The notes beneath the pieces were generated by a model. That model was given only the letters and a program-made list of their open reading frames with translations. It was not told the DNA's origin and did no database searches. Below, piece after piece: positions 59,516 to 64,000 of a DNA stretch of 64,000 nt. Each line of letters begins with the position of its first letter. Position 1 is the stretch's first letter. The position numbers were made by a program, and so were the translations under genes. Where the stretch lies: assembly GCF_039522525.1 (NCBI RefSeq), contig NZ_BAAADO010000004.1, positions 1-64,000 of the forward strand, written 5' to 3'. Origin of the DNA: Salinibacillus aidingensis. Lineage in GTDB: Bacteria > Bacillota > Bacilli > Bacillales > Alkalibacillaceae.

Positions 59516-60406
59516 TCATTCCTTAAATAAAAAAGTATTTGGACTTGGTTGCTGATGATAAGGCATTGGAGTTGAGGGTTCCGAATTCTGTTCTCTTGCT
59601 GCTTTTATTTTGATGATCAGCTGATCGAATTTTTTACGAAGCTTGTCCATCGATAAAATATTGGATTTCCAGAATGAATCCGCTTGACTCCAGCGGATGA
59701 GCCATTCAATCTGTTCATACGTTCGCCGGTCCTGTTCATGCATCAGCCGGCAATCCTGGGCCCATTTTTCAATGTTGGGTTTCTTTACATGGGGATTGTT
59801 CTGTTTCATAAGGTCAAAGAGTAAGGTCGCCATTTCTAAATCCCTGGGGTTATACTTCGTGGGCGGAGATGTTTGTGTTTCTTTATTTTGCTTTTCTTTT
59901 CTTTGGGATTTTTGGCTGTCGGAATGCTGGCGTTCGACGGGGTTTTTGTTTACATTGACTTCCTTTCCGTCTTGATCAACCAGGTAAATCGCCGTTTTTG
60001 AATGCCCTAAAATGGATTCGAGATCCTCGAGTAAAAAGTAATGTTTACAAATGCGCACTTCTTTGCGACGTTTGACGGCTTCCAAGTAACGCTTCTGGAT
60101 GCCATGACTAGTAAGCACACCGTATTTTTCATAGAGGGTCTTGTTAAACAGGCCTTCGTTTAAGCAATCTGAAACAATCTGCTGCACCTTTTCCTGATTC
60201 ATATGGATCCGTTTGGAGAAGAGCAGTTCTTCCCGCTCGGACCACGCATACACATAGCCTTCCTTATAGATTTTCATCAGAAGCTTAATCATGACCCCAA
60301 ACCCTTCAATGCCATGCCTGGCCTCAATCAGGGCTACTTTATCATCCTGATCAATATCAACATCTAATGGGAAATAATCAATCCCTGCTTTCAGTGGTCG
60401 AACCAA
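59516..60406 (-). CDS. Phage-type replication initiator with DUF4373 domain
   Basis: This 296-residue protein starts with the DUF4373 pattern (GIDYFPLDVDIDQDDKVALIE, EGFGVMIKLLMKIYKEGYV), a winged-helix region seen in Listeria and Bacillus phage initiators and DnaD-like loaders. A Gln/Lys-rich linker and a C-terminal helical part with WLIRWSQADSFW follow. The start is TTG 60406 after AAGGAG. It sits directly before the helicase, the classic initiator-loader plus helicase order. Confidence 0.82.
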   Translation of the reverse strand: MVRPLKAGIDYFPLDVDIDQDDKVALIEARHGIEGFGVMIKLLMKIYKEGYVYAWSEREELLFSKRIHMNQEKVQQIVSDCLNEGLFNKTLYEKYGVLTSHGIQKRYLEAVKRRKEVRICKHYFLLEDLESILGHSKTAIYLVDQDGKEVNVNKNPVERQHSDSQKSQRKEKQNKETQTSPPTKYNPRDLEMATLLFDLMKQNNPHVKKPNIEKWAQDCRLMHEQDRRTYEQIEWLIRWSQADSFWKSNILSMDKLRKKFDQLIIKIKAAREQNSEPSTPMPYHQQPSPNTFLFKE

Positions 60407-60602
60407 TGGACGTCAACTCCTTTTCGATTTTGGATTTGGAACATTCGCGGCAATAGGCAAATGACTGGTGAATCAGCATTAACTCGCAGTCGGGAAAGGC
60501 TTTTGGTAACCAGCACTTGACTTCCTGAAAAAACTTCTTCGTATTCTCGTTTCGAATCATCATAAGTTCATAGGGAAGGGGGACTTTCACCCAATGCTTC
60601 AA
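60378..60602 (-). CDS. Hypothetical protein before the initiator
   Basis: This 74-residue protein overlaps the initiator gene by 29 bases. It starts with TTG 60602 and has AAAAGGAGTG upstream. It contains a single CREC motif and no recognised domain. It looks like the first gene of the replication module. Confidence 0.5.
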   Translation of the reverse strand: MKHWVKVPLPYELMMIRNENTKKFFQEVKCWLPKAFPDCELMLIHQSFAYCRECSKSKIEKELTSIGSTTESRD

Positions 60603-60721
60603 ACAATCACTCCTTTTTTGGTCAAATAGCTTTTCTGTGACTATAATCGTTCAGTCTGTGTTTTTCGTGTCTATCAAAATCAGAAAAGAGGTGCGTTTTT
60701 GTTAACAGAAACGGCTGACAT

Positions 60722-60749
60722 AAAAAAAGCCCCACTTAGGGAAGTGGGG
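60722..60749 (-). terminator. Terminator after yjcZ
   Basis: On the minus strand CCCCACTT/AAGTGGGG is followed by seven Ts; it ends the yjcZ transcript. Confidence 0.85.
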
Positions 60750-60805
60750 ATGGGTTGATGGGTTACGGTAAAACAGGTTATGGCTGACTCAAAAAGGTTT
60801 ACACA

Positions 60806-60922
60806 TTAATAACCGCCAGAGAAACCGCCGTAGTTCGTGCCGACAATAATCAGCAGAATAAACAGTACGACGATCAGCACAAACATGCTATTCTGGCCTC
60901 CGTATCCGCCGCCGTATCCCAT
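60806..60922 (-). CDS. yjcZ: YjcZ-family sporulation protein
   Basis: This 38-residue peptide has a glycine/tyrosine-rich start (MGYGGGYGGQNSMF), one membrane helix (VLIVVLFILLIIVGT) and the end NYGGFSGGY. This is the typical YjcZ/YhfW-type peptide made during sporulation in Bacillaceae. ATG 60922 has AAAGGAGGTGAACG. It is a strong pointer to a spore-forming host. Confidence 0.9.
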   Translation of the reverse strand: MGYGGGYGGQNSMFVLIVVLFILLIIVGTNYGGFSGGY

Positions 60923-61093
60923 ACGTTCACCTCCTTTTTCTTTTGTTAGTATTCTATGAAGACGTACCGAAAACTAGCATGATACCTATCTTGTTTCTAT
61001 GAAAAATAGATTGATGAACGAGTTATGGCTATCATAAATTTAAGCGCAATGGCTATACTGCCTGGTAAAAGGATTCGTTAAAGAGGTGATGGA

Positions 61094-61621
61094 ATGCATG
61101 CTGGAATGTTTTTGGACCGTGATGGAGTGATCAATGAAGTATTAAGTGAACGGGTAAAATTTGTGAACCAGCCTGAAGATTTTTACCTTCTTGAAGGAGC
61201 AGGTGAAGCGATTCGTATATTGAACGAAAAAGGGTATAAGGTGTTTGTCGTGACTAATCAGGGCGGGATTGGTCTTGGGTATATGGAGGAGGAAAATTTG
61301 CATGCGATCCATGAGAAAATGAGAGAGGACTTAGCAGCGTATGAAGCAAGGGTGGAGGAAATTGCCTATTGTCCCCATAAACCCCATGACCAATGCGCCT
61401 GCCGTAAGCCAAAGCCGAAAATGATTGAGGATCTCGCAGAAGCGTATGACATTGATTTATCCAGGAGCTATATGGTCGGGGACCGAAAGCCTGATATAGA
61501 AGCAGGCCAGGCAGCAGGAACAAAAACCGTATATGTTGGCCGTCGGAAAAAAGAAGCCCAGGCAGATTTATACTATGACGATTTGCTTTCCTTTGCCCGG
61601 GACTGTCCCCACGTGCTTTAA
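61094..61621 (+). CDS. HAD-IIIA phosphatase, GmhB-like
   Basis: This 175-residue phosphatase has the HAD motif I FLDRDGVINE, motif II VVTNQ, motif III KPKP and motif IV YMVGDRKPDIEAG. The zinc-binding loop CPHKPHDQCACRKP is the mark of the heptose-bisphosphate phosphatase GmhB branch. In Gram-positives it may take part in glycan or S-layer heptose synthesis, or be a general histidinol/sugar phosphatase. ATG 61094 follows AGAGGTGATGGA. Confidence 0.88.
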   Translation: MHAGMFLDRDGVINEVLSERVKFVNQPEDFYLLEGAGEAIRILNEKGYKVFVVTNQGGIGLGYMEEENLHAIHEKMREDLAAYEARVEEIAYCPHKPHDQCACRKPKPKMIEDLAEAYDIDLSRSYMVGDRKPDIEAGQAAGTKTVYVGRRKKEAQADLYYDDLLSFARDCPHVL

Positions 61622-61706
61622 AGCGCTAAAGTGAACATAAATATTTTAAATTTTCGCTTTTTTATATTATGATAAAGGGGATGATCAATAAAGGGGAGGC
61701 GATTTT

Positions 61707-61910
61707 GTGAGTGAAAAGGTAACGATTAAGGTTAATGATAACGGATCTTACCGCATCAAAGGGGATGTAGAACTGGTGGATGCTGAAGGAAATGTATTTG
61801 AAACGAAATCAAGCTTTTCTCTGTGCCGCTGCGGTCATTCCGCCAACAAGCCATTTTGTGATGGTACACATAAGAAAATCGGCTTTGACAGTGAGCCAAG
61901 AGCGAAATAA
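61707..61910 (+). CDS. CDGSH iron-sulfur domain protein
   Basis: This 67-residue protein has the CDGSH-type 2Fe-2S site: LCRCGHSANKPFCDGTH, i.e. CxC...S...P.CDG.H with three cysteines and one histidine. GTG 61707 has GGGGAGG upstream. Such proteins are redox or cluster-transfer carriers; the partner is unknown. Confidence 0.92.
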   Translation: MSEKVTIKVNDNGSYRIKGDVELVDAEGNVFETKSSFSLCRCGHSANKPFCDGTHKKIGFDSEPRAK

Positions 61911-61927
61911 GCTATGAATGGCATAAG

Positions 61928-61970
61928 GAAATCGAGTGTGTAACCGACAGGGCTCGCACTCGATTTCTCT
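61928..61970 (+). terminator. Hairpin after the CDGSH gene
   Basis: A perfect 11-bp stem GAAATCGAGTG/CACTCGATTTC with an 18-base loop, then a short pyrimidine run. The 61971-62220 stretch that follows shows no supported gene. Confidence 0.65.
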
Positions 61971-62226
61971 TCCGCCTCATGCAGATATCAAAGGACTAAT
62001 CAGCACCATAAGAATCACTTCTCGTCAAAGAACAGGAGATGGATTCACTCATCCACGCGAGTTATTTCCTGAACTTTCTTCCCATGAATCTGTTGGTACT
62101 CCACAAATTTTGAAACCTGCTCCTCCTACATTTCGTATACTGCATAAAAGCCCATATTTCAGAACCTGTCATCGTAAGAATCCAATCTGCGAATCATTAA
62201 AATTCGGCAAAAGATGAGGTGTGAAC

Positions 62227-62724
62227 ATGGAAATATCCATTCAAAAACCGAAGCCTGAACATGCGGAGGCCATTGCCTCTATATGTGCTAAGGGATGGCG
62301 CCAGACGGTTGAAGGGACATTAAGTGCGGAATATCAGCGTAAAAATATTGAATACTGGTACAATACAGATCGTGTCACGAAAGACATTCAAAATGGCGCT
62401 TATACTTATATTGCATCAGCAGGGAATAACGTGGCAGGAGTCATTGGCGGTGCCCCCACTGGACCTGAAGAAGGGGAGATTTTTGTTCTTTATGTAGATG
62501 AGCATTATCGCTATCAAGGGATTGGAAGGAAGCTGCTTAAAGCTTTGACAGATGACCAGCTGAAAGAAGGAGTGAAAAGGCAATGGGTGTCTGTCCAGGA
62601 GGATAATCAGTACGGCCTTCCTTTTTACCAAGCACGGGGATTTGTGTTTGACAGAAAAAGGGTGACACAAACAGAAACGGGAGAAGAGCAGGTTTCCTTA
62701 AGGTTTTCGAGATCGATTGGTTAA
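62227..62724 (+). CDS. GNAT-family N-acetyltransferase
   Basis: This 165-residue GNAT enzyme begins with EISIQKPKPEHAEAIASIC and has the acetyl-CoA motif IFVLYVDEHYRYQGIGRKLL and the end LPFYQARGFVFD. ATG 62227 has GAGGTG upstream; GTG 62221 is the other choice. The acceptor is unknown. Confidence 0.88.
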   Translation: MEISIQKPKPEHAEAIASICAKGWRQTVEGTLSAEYQRKNIEYWYNTDRVTKDIQNGAYTYIASAGNNVAGVIGGAPTGPEEGEIFVLYVDEHYRYQGIGRKLLKALTDDQLKEGVKRQWVSVQEDNQYGLPFYQARGFVFDRKRVTQTETGEEQVSLRFSRSIG

Positions 62725-62835
62725 AGCGGTTCGTTTACCACTGAATCCTGAGGTACTTATAAATCACCTGAGAAGTCTTAATTCAAGGCTACCGCTAAAG
62801 ACAGGTGATGATACATACTGAAAGGGGTGTGTTCG

Positions 62836-62985
62836 TTGCAGGACCCAGTCGGGAATTGTCAAAACTGTGGTGAAATGGTTTACTGTAAGGATGGGTTTTT
62901 AGACGGGGTTCATGAAGGAGGAAACCTGTTCTGTAACCCTTGTTATTCACAGCAGGAAAACTCCTCAGATGACTCAGACCGTTAA
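62836..62985 (+). CDS. 49-residue zinc-finger-like protein
   Basis: TTG 62836 after AAAGGGGTGTG opens a 49-codon frame with two CxxC pairs (GNCQNCGE and LFCNPCYS) spaced like a zinc ribbon, with an acidic end. Its small size and dual CxxC suggest a structural zinc site. No family can be named. Confidence 0.6.
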   Translation: MQDPVGNCQNCGEMVYCKDGFLDGVHEGGNLFCNPCYSQQENSSDDSDR

Positions 62986-63100
62986 AGCTTTAAAAATCGG
63001 GTAAAGGAAGTTTGCAGAAAGAGATCAAATAAGAACGATAGCCGAACGAAAACATTTTAAGAACATAAAACCAAATTTTTTGTTGTTTAGGGGGAAAAGT

Positions 63101-63859
63101 ATGTTAAAAAAATGGCTGGCGAGTGTAGGAATTGGAAGCGCAAAGGTGGACACACTGCTTGATAATGACCATCTTACGGCAGGAGAGACTTTCTCGGGCA
63201 AGGTGGTTATTGAGGGAGGAAATACCGATCAGCAGGTGAACCAGATCCGTTTGTTTGTCATGACCGAGGCGGTTCAGGAAAAGGATGATCGGAAGGTTTA
63301 TAAGGATGTCATTCTGGCCTCTTTTTCGATTGATCAGTCTTTTACAGTTAAAGAAGGTGAAAGAAAAGAGATTTCATTTGAGGATACACTGCCTGTACAT
63401 ACGCCGCCAACATTGGGCCGGACCAAGGTTTGGGTGCAGACAGGCCTTGATGTTCCGAATGCGATTGACCCCAATGACCGGGACTATATAACGGTGGAGC
63501 CTCATCCGTTTATGAGAACCGCACTGGATGCCTTAACCAATGAGCTCGGCTTCCATTTGCGTAAGGTTGAAATGGAATTCTCCAGACGTCATGAATATAT
63601 TCAGGAGTTTGAGTTTTATCCAGGCGGTGAATTCCGCGGAGATCTCGATGAACTGGAAGCGATGTTCTTTATGGGCCCCAATCAGCTGGAGATTATTCTG
63701 CAGGTAGATCGACGTGCCAAAGGACTTGGAGGGCTGTTTGCTGAAGCACTGGATATGGATGAGAGCTTTGTGAGGGTGACCTTGACCGAAGCAGAAATTA
63801 ATGAAGGAGTTCCTGCTGTTGCCGAAAAGTTCCGTCAGACGATTCGACAATTTCGCTAA
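63101..63859 (+). CDS. spo0M: Sporulation-control protein Spo0M
   Basis: This 252-residue arrestin-like protein of the Spo0M family starts LKKWLASVGIGSAKVDT and has VQTGLDVPNAIDPNDRDYI and EFYPGGEFRGDLDELE in the second half. In B. subtilis Spo0M affects entry into sporulation and cell division and is controlled by sigma-H/W. ATG 63101 has AGGGGGAAAA upstream; the frame from 63080 has no site. Confidence 0.93.
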   Translation: MLKKWLASVGIGSAKVDTLLDNDHLTAGETFSGKVVIEGGNTDQQVNQIRLFVMTEAVQEKDDRKVYKDVILASFSIDQSFTVKEGERKEISFEDTLPVHTPPTLGRTKVWVQTGLDVPNAIDPNDRDYITVEPHPFMRTALDALTNELGFHLRKVEMEFSRRHEYIQEFEFYPGGEFRGDLDELEAMFFMGPNQLEIILQVDRRAKGLGGLFAEALDMDESFVRVTLTEAEINEGVPAVAEKFRQTIRQFR

Positions 63860-63910
63860 CAGCTGTTTTGTTCGTTAGGTTTCATGATGGAAAAAGGAGG
63901 TGCTGCATTC

Positions 63911-64000
63911 ATGGCTGCAAATGTATACGACTTTACAGCTAATCTTTCAAATGGAGAGGAAGTTTCTCTGGATAAATATAAAGGGCATGTACTGCTGATT
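63911..64000 (+). CDS. Glutathione peroxidase family protein (5' part, cut by the window end)
   Basis: The first 30 codons after AAAGGAGGTG give AANVYDFTANLSNGEEVSL and YKGHVLLI, the standard N-terminus of bacterial glutathione peroxidases (BsaA type), just before the catalytic Cys/Sec region, which is outside the window. In bacilli these mostly use thioredoxin or bacillithiol. Confidence 0.82.
   Translation, partial: MAANVYDFTANLSNGEEVSLDKYKGHVLLI

Noticed and set aside
61936..62217. 93-codon plus-strand frame after the CDGSH gene
   Set aside because: It begins inside the terminator hairpin, has no ribosome site and has odd composition.

Overview
The window reads as a stretch of chromosome from a moderately halophilic, spore-forming member of the Bacillaceae. 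Halobacillus or a close relative is my best guess, from gene style rather than a marker gene. Supporting signs are a YjcZ sporulation peptide, Spo0M, strong GGAGG ribosome sites with many TTG and GTG starts, sigma-A and sigma-54 (SigL) promoters, and apparent PerR, Fur and CcpA sites. No rRNA, tRNA, CRISPR array or complete insertion sequence is visible.

Layout. (1) 1-6375: an AT-rich dndBCDEA operon on the minus strand for DNA phosphorothioate modification, with its promoter and a 14-bp palindrome between promoter and dndB. (2) 6376-7421: decayed sequence without a convincing gene. (3) 7422-22360: a YhfK-like protein, then a sigma-54 enhancer-binding regulator divergent from an eleven-gene-scale catabolic operon: enoyl-CoA hydratase, biotin carrier, AtuA split in two, two acyl-CoA dehydrogenases, carboxyltransferase, two acyl-CoA ligases, a MaoC hydratase and biotin carboxylase. 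The operon has a near-consensus -24/-12 promoter, three activator sites spaced exactly 20 bp apart, and a perfect cre site before the last gene. Together these could activate, desaturate, carboxylate and hydrate a branched or terpenoid acid, as in the Atu and Liu pathways, but no HMG-CoA lyase is present. (4) 22434-24883: moaB and moeA for molybdenum cofactor. (5) 25763-27916: two DUF1538 membrane proteins and a tandem P-II protein in one overlapping operon. (6) 28161-32912: a DHA2 drug exporter, a lysine riboswitch with dapA, and katA behind a PerR-like box. (7) 33434-35446: a short AT-rich segment with a frameshifted HIT gene, a cysteine hydrolase and an alpha/beta hydrolase. (8) 35760-44044: a DUF819 membrane protein, a patatin-like lipase, a Fur-type iron-siderophore uptake pair lacking its ATPase, and an ECF sigma/anti-sigma pair. 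(9) 44200-57800: many small stress, acetyltransferase, VOC and membrane genes, several gene remnants, and a coiled-coil protein with seven 21-residue repeats. (10) 58012-60602: an isolated phage-style replication module. (11) 60806-64000: YjcZ, a GmhB-like phosphatase, a CDGSH protein, Spo0M and the start of a glutathione peroxidase.

The most striking non-coding signal is a family of about 155-160-bp elements (called B here). There are eight copies, including two internally deleted ones, plus a fragment. Each full copy folds into one long nested hairpin and one shorter hairpin. A second family (A, about 120 bp, four copies) has inserted into one B copy. Element ends supply the stop codons of two genes, and two copies sit 25-28 bp in front of start codons.
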